A DNA stretch of 64,000 nt from Citrobacter sp. 18056 (GCA_902706235.1 CACSJR010000018.1:48268-112267), one strand, 5' to 3'; numbered from the stretch's first letter, positions 9,934 to 20,032 are shown. Program-made: numbers and translations. Notes: generated from the sequence alone by a model not told the origin.

Positions 9934-10527
9934 CTATTCATAACTCACGGCGACCTGCGCCGTGGCGGTTAAATCCCCTGTCATCTGACCGGTGATATAC
10001 CCATTATTGGTATTTGCCATTACAATCCTTGCAAACAATGGGAATTTATAATCACCGTTGTCATTGATTAAATCGGTGAGTTGTGCGCTCTCAGGGTTGT
10101 TTGCCTGGAAACTGATCGCATCGTCCACAGTTTGATTCGTGCTATTTCTAAACAGCGCGACGCCTAATTCAGAATTCGTTTGATCATTTTCCCACTGAAA
10201 ATAAACTGCTTTTCCAGAAAAGCCATATCCGGAGACCTTACCTGAGGTGAAATCCAGTATTACATTGGCGACATTTGAACCGCAACCAGAGAGACGAATA
10301 AAAGCGGATACAGGTGTACCGGTGGTGATCACATCCCCATTTTGCGAGTCCATAAAGTCACCGTAATGAATAGTATCGAAATGAATATCCGTACCGTTAG
10401 TACTCTCAAAGGAGGCGGAGCAAGTGGGAGCCGCTAATGTCCCGGTAAATTCAAGGTCAATATTATCATCGGCATAAACATTCAGCGCCGTGAATATCAT
10501 AAACAGTGCAGCTAATTTTTTCATCAT
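9934..10527 (-). CDS. Minor fimbrial subunit (FimF/FimG-like)
   Basis: Type 1-like pilin subunit of 197 aa. Signal peptide MMKKLAALFMIFTALNVYA is followed by DDNIDLEFTGTLAAPTCSASF, an N-terminal donor-strand segment and the first pilin cysteine; the second is in RLSGCGSN. The C-terminus ATAQVAVSYE has the alternating hydrophobic pattern and penultimate tyrosine recognised by PapD-type chaperones. The start can be either of two adjacent ATGs (10527 or 10524) after AGGGAACGA. It lies 8 nt after the preceding pilin gene, so the two are probably translationally linked. Confidence 0.85.
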   Translation of the reverse strand: MMKKLAALFMIFTALNVYADDNIDLEFTGTLAAPTCSASFESTNGTDIHFDTIHYGDFMDSQNGDVITTGTPVSAFIRLSGCGSNVANVILDFTSGKVSGYGFSGKAVYFQWENDQTNSELGVALFRNSTNQTVDDAISFQANNPESAQLTDLINDNGDYKFPLFARIVMANTNNGYITGQMTGDLTATAQVAVSYE

Positions 10528-10535
10528 TCGTTCCC

Positions 10536-11102
10536 TTACCTGTATGCAATTTGAATTGTTGCAGTAGCATCCATATTACCCGGCGTCATTACCGACTGAC
10601 TGGCGACGGTCGGGATCAGGGTGGCCATAATTGTGACCGTGGTGGGGAAGTTATCTGTACCGGTCTCAACACTGGTTTGGGTATGATCCACAGGAAAAAT
10701 GCGATACTCTTTACCCGTCCATTTCAATTCCGTTTTATAAGCCATACCGACGGCCTTTCCTTCCCCCGCCGCAGGGGTGATCCACTTCCCGGCATCGTCT
10801 CCGGTAACTTCCTGACTGCTCGGGCTAATAAGCGTCAGGTCAACAAAACCATTTAATGCCCCCCAACAATTTTTTATAATAAATGAGCTTTCACGGAAAA
10901 TATCGCCACCCATTACCTGCAGTGGAGAGACCTCGCCAAAATTATATCTCAGTTTTCCATCGTCCAGTTGTTCAATGGTACAACTGGTCGGTTCGACGGT
11001 AACGGATGCCGTAAAATCCAGATTTTCCGCACGGGCGAATGACGAACTCAGGCAAGCAAAGAGACCACCTGAAATAATGAGCGGTATTATTTTATGATTC
11101 AT
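10536..11102 (-). CDS. Minor fimbrial subunit (pilin domain)
   Basis: Pilin-family subunit of 188 aa encoded directly after the usher. Signal peptide MNHKIIPLIISGGLFACLSSSFARA is followed by ENLDFTASVTVEPTSCTIEQ (donor-strand extension and first cysteine), a second cysteine in IIKNCWGALNG, and the C-terminal chaperone-recognition strand DATATIQIAYR. It probably acts as a shaft, adaptor or terminator subunit; sequence alone does not say which. It shares its operon position with the fimF/fimG class of genes. Confidence 0.85.
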   Translation of the reverse strand: MNHKIIPLIISGGLFACLSSSFARAENLDFTASVTVEPTSCTIEQLDDGKLRYNFGEVSPLQVMGGDIFRESSFIIKNCWGALNGFVDLTLISPSSQEVTGDDAGKWITPAAGEGKAVGMAYKTELKWTGKEYRIFPVDHTQTSVETGTDNFPTTVTIMATLIPTVASQSVMTPGNMDATATIQIAYR

Positions 11103-11120
11103 ACATAAATCCTTTTTCTA

Positions 11121-13721
11121 TTAACGACAAATTAGATGATCAACCAGCAACGTCATTTGCTGAATATCGTCGTGGGCAACAACCGGCAGTTTGAAATCAA
11201 CTGCACACTGCTCTTCAGGTTTGTTTCCCCATTCGACGGTCAGGTGCCCGGAATCCGCCAGCCCACGGGTAAACGCCCTGCCGTTTTGCCCCAACATACC
11301 GACCGACTCACGCTGCTCGTTGAAAACTTCTGCGCCAAACGGCACATTGCTGCCGTCCGCTTTACGCATCATTAAAAACACTGAACGGCGATCGTCAGTG
11401 CGGAAGGGAACTTCAATAATGGCGCCCGCGCGCGGTACGACACGAACAGAGGTTTCTTTTAATTCGGTATCTTTTTCCATGGTCGACGGGTCAAGCGCCA
11501 CGTCGTTATAGTGGTAAGGAGAAAGATTGGAGACAAAAGCATATCCGGCGTTATTCACGCTGACCGCGTTGTCATTGGTGACGCGCGCCCCTTTTGCCCC
11601 TTTCGCCTCGACCAGCGCAATGGCGGAATCGTTGTTAATATCACGACCAAAGGTTACACCGCCGCGATGCACAATCACCCCACCGTCGGCGGATAGCGAT
11701 AATTGACGGCTGTCGTCGGTGCTGGCAGAAACACTGCCTCCCAGCGTACCAAAACGGCTATTCCATGACAGGTTACCGCCCGCGTTCGCCAGGCGGTCAT
11801 CGCCATAGCCATCGTTTTTGTTATAGCCCGCATTCACGCCATAATAGAGATCTTTTTCTTTGCTATAACCGGACGAATTTGTCGAAAGCCCTCGATTTTT
11901 ACCATTATTGTTACTGGTGTAGTTTACGTTCATATAGTCAAATAAATTATCTTTGCTCTCGCCGCCCAAAGGAATGGAAAGAGACAGATAGATCTGATCA
12001 TCTTTTTCGTTATCTTCGTTATAATAACGGTTTACCGATATACTGTAGCTGATGCGACCAATATTATTGTTATAACCCAGCTGGTAACTTTTCTCGGTGC
12101 GATCCGAATCCCAGTAGTCAGTCCATGTGCCAGAGGTGTAAATGGATCCCCAGCCATCGGCAAAGGTCTGGTTAATATTAACCTGAATTTTCGATCGCAT
12201 ATTATCAACGCGATTGTCATTGTCGTCGCTGAGATAATAGATGGCATTATCCAGATCGTAATAATTCTCCGTCGAATAACGATACGCCGAGAGATCAATG
12301 TTGGTATCGGTCGAATTCACTTTACCGCTGTAGGTCAATCCCCAGCTTTGCCCGCTCAGGGTATCTCCTTCATCGGTATCTAATGACGAATGTGTGACAT
12401 CCAGCGAAATCGCCCCGATTGAAGTGTTGAAAGACACCCCGCCCTGTGCCGCGTAATAATCAGTGAGATACTCAACGCCGCTATAAAGGGTGATCAGGTT
12501 GTTCAGGCCGTACTGATACGTCGCCTGCGCAATCAACGGATCGTCGTTATCAGACTGGTCATATCGACCCACGTTCAGCGTATAGAGTCCAACCCCCGGA
12601 TACAGTAACCGTGAGCCGCTGTTATAGGGAATACTGAAAGAACGTGTCCGACCATCGGCTTCGTTGATGGTGATATCCAGATCGTCCGAAGAACTGATCG
12701 GGTTATAGTCCTGGATATTAAATGCGCCCGGCGGAACGGTCGTTTCCAGGATGGTGTTGCCTTTTTGTTTGACGACAACTTTTGCGTTTGTTTCCGCGAC
12801 GCCGCGAATAACCGGTTTAAAATTATTTAATGAATCCGGCAGCATACGGGTATCGCTGCTTAACGACACGCCTTTCATCGGGAAAGAGTCGAAAAAGCTG
12901 GAGCTGCCGTAAATTTCCCCGGCACGAAACTGAGATTTTAGCGCCGTAACATCATGCTCAACGTATAAATTGCTGCTGTCGAACGAAGTGTCATCGCTGG
13001 TAGAATCATAGTTCGCATTACCGCGGATCCTCGCACGCCAGCCGAACAGATTCAGCCCGCCGTCAATTCCCGCATACGCCGTATCGGTCGTTTCCCCGGA
13101 AGAATGGGAGCGGTAATAGTTCAGGTTATATCCCATAAACGCAGCATTAATGCCGTCATCCCACAACGCGACGGGCACTTCATCCGCACGGCGTTCAATA
13201 ATTAATGCTTGCGGAACGGTAAGCTGAAAGACCTGCTCGTTAACATCCAGTTTCCACCGGGCATCAGGCAGCCAGTCGTTTAATGGCCGACACTGCTCGT
13301 CGTCCATCTCATCGATTTTAATACCGGTCACATCAAAAAATTTACTGTCCAGGCAGGGTAGCGCCCTCAGCGGGTCTTTCGGGTTATCAATAAATTTAAT
13401 TTCAGAATGGCCAACCAGTTTTTCATTGACACTGACCTTGACGAAATACATACCCGCAGGTACCGGGTTGCCGCGAGAATAACGCGATACATCAACCCCG
13501 CTGCCGGAAAAGAAAGCGCTATCAAATTCGACCTGATCCTCATCCGTTTCATTGGAATCGTGGTCAGCCTTCGACACATCTTTGTTTAACTCTCTATTAT
13601 TGGTCGCTGCGGCCTGATTTCCTTCAGACGTCGCAACGTCTTCCGCTCTGACATTCGATACGGAGGAAATCATAGCGGTCAGCGCGATAGCAATCAAAGT
13701 ACGTCGAAATTTTCTTTCCAT
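11121..13721 (-). CDS. Outer-membrane fimbrial usher (FimD/PapC family)
   Basis: Outer-membrane usher of 866 aa that receives chaperone-subunit complexes and extrudes the fimbria. Signal peptide (to ~residue 26, SNVRA) is followed by an unusually long acidic linker of about 40 residues rich in D, E and N. Then come the N-terminal chaperone-docking domain (EFDSAFFSGSGVDVSRYSRG), a 24-stranded beta-barrel region with the plug (FKPVIRGVAETNAKV, VPPGAFNIQDY), and C-terminal domains ending in PEEQCAVDFKLP. It lies 36 nt after the chaperone gene; the ribosome-binding site is weak. Confidence 0.93.
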   Translation of the reverse strand: MERKFRRTLIAIALTAMISSVSNVRAEDVATSEGNQAAATNNRELNKDVSKADHDSNETDEDQVEFDSAFFSGSGVDVSRYSRGNPVPAGMYFVKVSVNEKLVGHSEIKFIDNPKDPLRALPCLDSKFFDVTGIKIDEMDDEQCRPLNDWLPDARWKLDVNEQVFQLTVPQALIIERRADEVPVALWDDGINAAFMGYNLNYYRSHSSGETTDTAYAGIDGGLNLFGWRARIRGNANYDSTSDDTSFDSSNLYVEHDVTALKSQFRAGEIYGSSSFFDSFPMKGVSLSSDTRMLPDSLNNFKPVIRGVAETNAKVVVKQKGNTILETTVPPGAFNIQDYNPISSSDDLDITINEADGRTRSFSIPYNSGSRLLYPGVGLYTLNVGRYDQSDNDDPLIAQATYQYGLNNLITLYSGVEYLTDYYAAQGGVSFNTSIGAISLDVTHSSLDTDEGDTLSGQSWGLTYSGKVNSTDTNIDLSAYRYSTENYYDLDNAIYYLSDDNDNRVDNMRSKIQVNINQTFADGWGSIYTSGTWTDYWDSDRTEKSYQLGYNNNIGRISYSISVNRYYNEDNEKDDQIYLSLSIPLGGESKDNLFDYMNVNYTSNNNGKNRGLSTNSSGYSKEKDLYYGVNAGYNKNDGYGDDRLANAGGNLSWNSRFGTLGGSVSASTDDSRQLSLSADGGVIVHRGGVTFGRDINNDSAIALVEAKGAKGARVTNDNAVSVNNAGYAFVSNLSPYHYNDVALDPSTMEKDTELKETSVRVVPRAGAIIEVPFRTDDRRSVFLMMRKADGSNVPFGAEVFNEQRESVGMLGQNGRAFTRGLADSGHLTVEWGNKPEEQCAVDFKLPVVAHDDIQQMTLLVDHLICR

Positions 13722-13757
13722 TATTCAACCAGGTATTATTCACGGGGCTTGTATAAC

Positions 13758-14507
13758 TTACCGGCTCAACATTGATTGAGATTCAACATCTGAGCCAAAA
13801 TCATTAATCCAGGAGAATTTCACATCGCTACCGGTTGGCTTCGCATTATTATTCATAGGGAACTCAGCGCTGCTTAATGGGGCAACCATTCCTGCTTTAG
13901 CATCTTGTCCACCTACCCTGACCTGGCTGAAGGTGTAATGATACGGTGTATTGTTTGTCGCTTTAATTGCCCAACCTTTACCATTATTCACCAGCGTCCA
14001 GTTGATTTTTTTCAGTTGCTCAGCCGGGGTCATTTTCGCGATACTATCAGGACGCCAGAAAAGTTTTATACGGGTACGAAACGCCAGTTGAAGTCGGCTG
14101 TTGCCTGAATCCTGGACAGCTTTATCCTCTCCGTTTTTTTTATCCGCTTTCATTTTTGGCGGAACTTCCAGCACGTTCAGATAAAAAATACTTTCACGAT
14201 CTTTCGGTAAGTCGTTTTTCAAGGCTGAAATTCGCAGTACCTGGCCCTTTTTCGCATCAATTCGCGAAACCGGTGGGTTGATAATAAACGGGACGTTAAT
14301 ATTTTCAGGCGACTCCTGCGCTTCCCCCTTATCCAGCCAGGATTGCACCAGCAATGGCCTTGTGCCCACGTTCGTTAATCTGACATTCACTTCTTTTGAT
14401 TTTTCTGGATAAATGACACGCGTACCATTAATGACAATATCAGCAAAACTGCTCTGACTTATCAGAAATAATGCACCGGTAATTAAAATAGCATTGAGTT
14501 TTTTCAT
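13758..14507 (-). CDS. Periplasmic fimbrial chaperone (PapD/FimC family)
   Basis: Periplasmic chaperone (249 aa) that folds pilins by donor-strand complementation. Signal peptide MKKLNAILITGALFLISQSSFA is followed by DIVINGTRVIYPEKSKEVNVRLTN, the classic PapD N-terminal strand; FYLNVLEVPPK, with the subunit-binding edge; and RTRIKLFWRP, a conserved chaperone motif. I chose the ATG at 14507; the frame is open to a TTG at 14525. Relative to FimC (about 240 aa) there is a short lysine-rich insertion (MKADKKNGEDKAVQ) after the EVPP motif. Stem-loops upstream may reduce its expression relative to the major pilin. Confidence 0.93.
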   Translation of the reverse strand: MKKLNAILITGALFLISQSSFADIVINGTRVIYPEKSKEVNVRLTNVGTRPLLVQSWLDKGEAQESPENINVPFIINPPVSRIDAKKGQVLRISALKNDLPKDRESIFYLNVLEVPPKMKADKKNGEDKAVQDSGNSRLQLAFRTRIKLFWRPDSIAKMTPAEQLKKINWTLVNNGKGWAIKATNNTPYHYTFSQVRVGGQDAKAGMVAPLSSAEFPMNNNAKPTGSDVKFSWINDFGSDVESQSMLSR

Positions 14508-14536
14508 GACAATTCTTTTAAGCAAAGAAAATCGAT

Positions 14537-14560
14537 ATCCAGTCAGTAACCTGACTGGAT
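14537..14560 (-). terminator. Intercistronic stem-loop, major pilin to chaperone
   Basis: Perfect 10-bp inverted repeat ATCCAGTCAG/CTGACTGGAT with a 4-nt loop, followed on the minus strand by a T-rich stretch before the chaperone ATG. The position between the major-subunit and chaperone genes suggests a partial terminator or mRNA-stabilising hairpin that keeps pilin in excess. Confidence 0.6.
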
Positions 14561-14575
14561 AATTGTATAATGCCG

Positions 14576-14621
14576 ATTAATCTGCGGCAGAGGCAGTGCT
14601 CCCCTTAGCCGGCAGATTAAT
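14576..14621 (-). repeat. Second inverted repeat after major pilin gene
   Basis: Ten-bp arms ATTAATCTGC/GCAGATTAAT separated by 26 nt, beginning just after the major-pilin stop codon. It could form a longer hairpin in the polycistronic transcript ahead of the compact stem-loop at 14537-14560. Confidence 0.5.
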
Positions 14622-14629
14622 TTAAGGGT

Positions 14630-15229
14630 TTATTCATAAACCACGCTGAATGTCGCTACAGTATCCAGGTCACCTGCAGTCACACCCGTAGTATCAGCGC
14701 CGGTGGTGACATAACGAATCTGATAGTCATAGGCGACTTCATTATTCGTGTCAGGCGCTTTAAAGATTGCTTTATCCTCTCCCATGACTAATTCTGTTTC
14801 GGCACCAGGCGCGGTGAAACCGATGTTTACGCCCTTAGCGGCTGTGGACTGGGTGTTAATGGAATCCAGCAGCATGTTGCGATAAGAGGAATAACGCGAA
14901 TCACCGTAACCATTGGTGTCAAAGCTCACGCCCACGGTCGTTTTATCTTGCGGCAATGTGCAATCTTTGAGGCTGATAGTGACGGTTTTCATGGTGTCAG
15001 AAGCCATTAATGCACTTCCGGATACGGTATTGACTGATTTGCTCAGCGCCGTAACAGGAATACCGTCCAGAACAATGGTCTTATTCGCCGTTGGTGAACC
15101 ATCAATGGCGATGGTACAGCTGGTATTAAAAACCTGACCGTTTATTTGCATTTGTCCATCAGATGCCTGAGCAGCAGTGAGAGAAAATGCCGCCGAGAGG
15201 GCAAAAGAGAACACGACGATTTTTTTCAT
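14630..15229 (-). CDS. Major fimbrial subunit (FimA-like pilin)
   Basis: Probable major pilin (199 aa). Signal peptide MKKIVVFSFALSAAFSLTAAQA is followed by SDGQMQINGQVFNTSCTIAI (donor strand and first cysteine), a second cysteine in ISLKDCTLPQDK and the C-terminal strand VATFSVVYE. First-gene position, length, and the hairpins separating it from the chaperone gene fit a structural subunit made in excess. The start follows AAGGACT. Upstream lies 825 bp without a clear gene, which must contain the fimbrial promoter. Confidence 0.9.
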   Translation of the reverse strand: MKKIVVFSFALSAAFSLTAAQASDGQMQINGQVFNTSCTIAIDGSPTANKTIVLDGIPVTALSKSVNTVSGSALMASDTMKTVTISLKDCTLPQDKTTVGVSFDTNGYGDSRYSSYRNMLLDSINTQSTAAKGVNIGFTAPGAETELVMGEDKAIFKAPDTNNEVAYDYQIRYVTTGADTTGVTAGDLDTVATFSVVYE

Positions 15230-16054
15230 TTGGAAAGTCCTTTATTTTCGTTCCAGAAAAATATTAATAATCGGAACATCACTGTTTCGATGGTGAATAG
15301 CTATGCAGAGGTGACACTTTGGATGATTACTCTATTCCCAAGAATATTACATAACCTTACCTAAAGCGTGCTGCGATAAGCATACATATGGTGGATGCCT
15401 TAAACAACACTACTTTCCTGAATGACTTATTTTGAAAAGCTTACTATTGAGGCAAACCGTGGGGGAGAGGTCAACCAGTAGATATCCTCACGCTTGATGA
15501 ATTTAAGCTTGAAACAATCTCATTAAATGACAAATTCACCAGACACATATATTTGACACTATTACAAAAACCAGCCAGTCATCAGAGACATCGTTCTTTC
15601 GTTTAATCGGAAAAAAACTGAGGATGGAACACACCTCGATATATTATTCCAATCAATAATTCAACAGCCGTTATAATTCCAGTCTCCGCTTTTTTGGATA
15701 CCTGGCCGCAGTGTTGCCCCGTGATTTGTCTCGTATTGATGTTCATTTTAGCCATAGCTGCGCGAGCCATGTTGTTGCGGGCGGTATCATGGTCTGGCAA
15801 CATTCTCTGGTTGATGCCATGCCGTCTCTTTGAAAGTAACTTACTACCCTGGCTTTTGGTTTAATGCTAATCTTGATACGTTAGTTTTAAGTACTGTCAA
15901 CACGTGGGCTAGTCTGCCCGCAAAAGTCTCCAGTTTTATACTGACCGTTCATTTATCCGTCGCGATTATTCTCTCCTGAGATTGAAACAGAGATAACCGA
16001 CGGACGCATGGGCGCTCCCGCTAATATGGATTATTGCTGGCAAGTGAGGTCAAC
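15230..16054. other. Unassigned AT-rich region between fimbrial operon and LysR gene
   Basis: These 825 bp hold no gene that I can support. They must carry the divergent promoters for the major pilin (minus) and the LysR gene (plus). A plus-strand frame without a stop from 15622 to 15864 encodes about 80 mostly hydrophobic residues (including an in-frame ATG at 15739), but it lacks a ribosome-binding site and a recognised family. It might be the remnant of a membrane-protein gene. I saw no invertible-element repeats and no recombinase. Confidence 0.5.
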
Positions 16055-17005
16055 ATGAATGGACTAAATACTCTTCAACAGCCTAAGGCTACGATAAATG
16101 AATCACACGAATTTGATTTAAATTTACTTGAAGTATTTGAATCCGTGTATCTTTTTAAAAGCGTCAAGCATGCCGCGAACCAGCTCAACAAGAGTAGCGC
16201 GGCAATAAGCCAATCCTTAAATAAATTACGTCTTCATTTTTCAGATCCTTTATTTGTACGTCATGGAATGAAATTGACCAGCACCACAGTGGCTGACAAT
16301 ATTCATGCAAAACTCCATGATAAATATGAGGATTTACTCAGCGAACTGGGTTATTTTATTACCGGACAAAACACCAGTGAAATTAATGTATTTACCCGGG
16401 GATATTCGGGTATTCGGATCATTCCGTTATTGGGGAGTGTCATCGAAAAACACGATCTCCAGTGTAAGATCCTGCACCACATCATCGATGCCAGCAATTC
16501 GAGCGCAGAAGAACTGCTGATGTTGCGGAAAGTGGATATTCTGTTCGACGCCATGCCCATCCATCGCGTCGATTTTGTCTGTAATGCCCTGTGGGAAGAG
16601 GAGCTGGTATTGGTCTGTCGCCAGGACCATCCCCGTATGGGTGACTATGTCCCGGCGGAGAAGATACGGGAAGAGAATATATCCATGTTTAACGTCGCGG
16701 ATGGACTGCAAAACCTCATCGACAAACAGTATCGTCTTGATCTCAGCATCAGAAGAAAAGCGTTCTCTCTGCGAAGCAATTCCATTTTTACCATTGCGGC
16801 CATGACAGCGGCGACAGACTCACTGGCGATTATTCCGTTAGCTTTATACCTGCAGATGAAAGAAGGCTTCTCATTAAAGGTTATCAATACCGACATCATC
16901 CTGCCCAAAATAACGCTATATATGATCGTGAAGAAAGCGACACTGGAAAATCCGGTTATTGAAAATATTATTAAAAAAATGATGATACATCTCAACGGAC
17001 AGTGA
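16055..17005 (+). CDS. LysR-type transcriptional regulator (LeuO/YbdO-like)
   Basis: DNA-binding regulator (316 aa). Residues ~20-80 form a LysR winged helix-turn-helix (FDLNLLEVFESVYLFKSVKHA, SAAISQSLNKLRLHF, DPLFVRHG), closest in style to the LeuO/YbdO/YbeF group. The remainder is a two-lobed effector domain (RKVDILFDAMPIHRVDFVC; MTAATDSLAIIPLALYL). I chose the ATG at 16055, which has GAGG seven bases upstream, over a TTG at 16034. It is divergent from the fimbrial operon and AT-rich like it, so it is a plausible fimbrial regulator acquired with the island. The effector and targets are unknown. Confidence 0.88.
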   Translation: MNGLNTLQQPKATINESHEFDLNLLEVFESVYLFKSVKHAANQLNKSSAAISQSLNKLRLHFSDPLFVRHGMKLTSTTVADNIHAKLHDKYEDLLSELGYFITGQNTSEINVFTRGYSGIRIIPLLGSVIEKHDLQCKILHHIIDASNSSAEELLMLRKVDILFDAMPIHRVDFVCNALWEEELVLVCRQDHPRMGDYVPAEKIREENISMFNVADGLQNLIDKQYRLDLSIRRKAFSLRSNSIFTIAAMTAATDSLAIIPLALYLQMKEGFSLKVINTDIILPKITLYMIVKKATLENPVIENIIKKMMIHLNGQ

Positions 17006-17121
17006 CGTAGCAGATCGGCAACTTTCTATTCGTAGGCGCGCTTCTCCTGGAAGCCGCCGTCCTGTCCCTTTTCGCTTTCACGAGGTTATTGCCGGCGACA
17101 CCTTACGACTTAACGGCACAG

Positions 17122-17156
17122 CTAAAAAAGCAAAAGGCCGCATCAGCGGCCTTTGT
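17122..17156 (-). terminator. glyA rho-independent terminator
   Basis: Stem AAAGGCCGC/GCGGCCTTT with a 4-nt loop, followed on the minus strand by TTTTGCTTTTTT. It lies 18 nt past the glyA stop codon. Confidence 0.85.
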
Positions 17157-17171
17157 GTTTACTGCAATAAA

Positions 17172-18425
<1,254 letters not shown>

Positions 18426-18542
18426 CCGCATCTCCTGACTCAGCTAACAGTAGTTTTACCGCTAAAAAAGGGGGCCCTTTTGGGCAACGGCCAACAGTAT
18501 AACTGATAAGTTCTTCGATAACAGGTCTTGACAAATGATTTT

Positions 18543-18558
18543 ACGCAAACGATTACCT
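18543..18558. promoter_or_regulatory. PurR operator upstream of glyA
   Basis: ACGCAAACGATTACCT resembles the PurR consensus ACGCAAACGTTTGCGT, with one half-site perfect. E. coli glyA is a known PurR target. Confidence 0.75.
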
Positions 18559-18679
18559 TGCCGCCGCGCAAGGGTTTGAGCGATAAAGGCTCACATGATT
18601 TAAGCGGATTTCTTTTCAGGTTTGTGATGCACATTTTTCATCTTTCAAAGAACCATTTACATCATAGGGTCATTCTTAT

Positions 18680-18700
18680 AAGATGCATTTAAAATGCATC
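18680..18700. promoter_or_regulatory. NsrR site at the hmp promoter
   Basis: The perfect 9-1-9 palindrome GATGCATTT-A-AAATGCATC matches the NsrR consensus. It lies about 40 bp before the hmp ATG, overlapping a TTATAAG -10-like element. NsrR represses hmp until nitric oxide damages its iron-sulfur cluster. Confidence 0.85.
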
Positions 18701-18740
18701 ATTAAGAAACATGACGAAGAAACCGCAAAAGGACATAGCC

Positions 18741-19919
18741 ATGCTTGACGCACAAACCATCGCGACGGTGAAAGCCACCATTCCCCTGCTGGTCGAAACT
18801 GGCCCTAAACTCACCGCTCATTTTTACGATCGCATGTTTGCTCATAACCCAGAGTTGAAAGAGATCTTCAACATGAGCAACCAGCGCAACGGCGACCAGC
18901 GTGAAGCGCTTTTCAACGCCATTGCCGCCTACGCCAGCAATATTGAAAACCTGGCAGCCCTGCTGCCCGCGGTCGAAAAAATTGCCCAGAAGCACACCAG
19001 TTTCCAGATCCAACCCGAGCAATACGCCATCGTTGGCGGCCATTTGCTGGCGACGCTCGACGAGATGTTCAGCCCGGGCCAGGAAGTGCTGGACGCCTGG
19101 GGCAAAGCCTACGGCGTGCTGGCCGACGTGTTCATTAAACGCGAAGGGGAAATCTATCAGCAGAGCGCCGCAAAAATCGGCGGCTGGGAAGGCACGCGCG
19201 CATTCCAGATAGTTAGTAGAACGCCGCAAAGCGCCCTGATCACTGCGTTTGAGTTTGCCCCGCAGGACGGCGGCGACGTGGCGGATTATCAGCCGGGTCA
19301 ATATCTCGGCGTGTGGCTGAAGCCGGAAGGTTTTGCGCATCAGGAAATCCGTCAGTATTCACTCACCCGCAGCCCGAACGCCAAAAACTATCGCATTGCG
19401 GTGAAGCGCGAAAACGGCGGCCAGGTGTCCGAATGGTTGCATGACCAGGCCCGCGTGGGCGATACCGTTTATCTTGCCGCACCTGCCGGTGACTTCTTTA
19501 TGTCGGTTGACGCCTCCGCACCGGTGACACTGATTTCCGCTGGTGTCGGCCAGACGCCAATGCTGGCGATGCTCGACACCCTGGCAAACCGCGCGCATCC
19601 GGCTCAGGTGAACTGGTTCCACGCGGCTGAAAACGGCACGGTTCACGCGTTCGCCCAAGAAGTCGAAGCCCTGGGCGCAACGCTGCCGCGCTTCGCCTCC
19701 CACGTCTGGTACAACAAGCCTGAAAGCCATGACGTGTATGACAGCGCCGGGCTGATGGATTTGCGCCAGCATGAAGGCCTGTTCAGCGATCCGGCGACCC
19801 AGTTCTATCTTTGCGGCCCAGTCGGGTTCATGCAGTTTGCCGCGCAGCAGCTCGTGGCGCTGGGCGTGGAGCCGGGCAATATCCATTACGAATGCTTCGG
19901 CCCACATAAGGTACTGTAA
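18741..19919 (+). CDS. hmp: Flavohemoprotein, nitric oxide dioxygenase
   Basis: Cytoplasmic flavohemoglobin (392 aa) that oxidises NO to nitrate with O2 and NAD(P)H. Residues 1-~140 form a globin domain ([21 protein letters not shown]; haem-ligand region QKHTSFQI). An FAD-binding ferredoxin-reductase domain follows ([18 protein letters not shown]), then an NAD domain ([25 protein letters not shown]). The start is the ATG at 18741 after AAAGGACAT; the frame is open to an ATG at 18711. It is slightly shorter than E. coli Hmp (396 aa). A GCGGGCCA/TGGCCCGC hairpin follows the stop. Confidence 0.97.
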   Translation: MLDAQTIATVKATIPLLVETGPKLTAHFYDRMFAHNPELKEIFNMSNQRNGDQREALFNAIAAYASNIENLAALLPAVEKIAQKHTSFQIQPEQYAIVGGHLLATLDEMFSPGQEVLDAWGKAYGVLADVFIKREGEIYQQSAAKIGGWEGTRAFQIVSRTPQSALITAFEFAPQDGGDVADYQPGQYLGVWLKPEGFAHQEIRQYSLTRSPNAKNYRIAVKRENGGQVSEWLHDQARVGDTVYLAAPAGDFFMSVDASAPVTLISAGVGQTPMLAMLDTLANRAHPAQVNWFHAAENGTVHAFAQEVEALGATLPRFASHVWYNKPESHDVYDSAGLMDLRQHEGLFSDPATQFYLCGPVGFMQFAAQQLVALGVEPGNIHYECFGPHKVL

Positions 19920-19935
19920 CGTCTTCTTCTCTCTC

Positions 19936-19963
19936 GCGGGCCACGCTGTTTCTCTGGCCCGCA
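19936..19963 (+). terminator. Stem-loop after hmp
   Basis: GCGGGCCA/TGGCCCGC inverted repeat with an 11-nt loop directly after the hmp stop. It lacks a good U-tract, so it is only a candidate terminator or RNA 3'-end stabiliser. Confidence 0.45.
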
Positions 19964-20032
19964 AACGCTGCTTCTATACGCAAAACCATACGAAAAACCT
20001 TTCATATCACCACCGTGAAGCACGGGTGGGTC

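Larger units (their letters stand above)
18426..18740. promoter_or_regulatory. glyA-hmp divergent control region
   Basis: These 315 bp separate glyA and hmp and contain the PurR-type and NsrR-type sites listed separately. A -10-like TATACT on the minus strand (18496-18501) could serve glyA. MetR sites are known for E. coli glyA; I see TGAAAGATGAAA-like minus-strand sequence near 18640 but cannot define a site. Confidence 0.5.

Noticed and set aside
15603..15803. 66-codon minus-strand open frame in the fimbrial flank
   Set aside because: Composition is not protein-like, there is no ribosome-binding site, and it is antisense to a more hydrophobic open stretch. No family is recognised.
15230..16054. 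Possible fimS-like invertible promoter upstream of the major pilin
   Set aside because: I found no pair of short inverted repeats flanking a promoter-sized segment and no tyrosine recombinase gene nearby.
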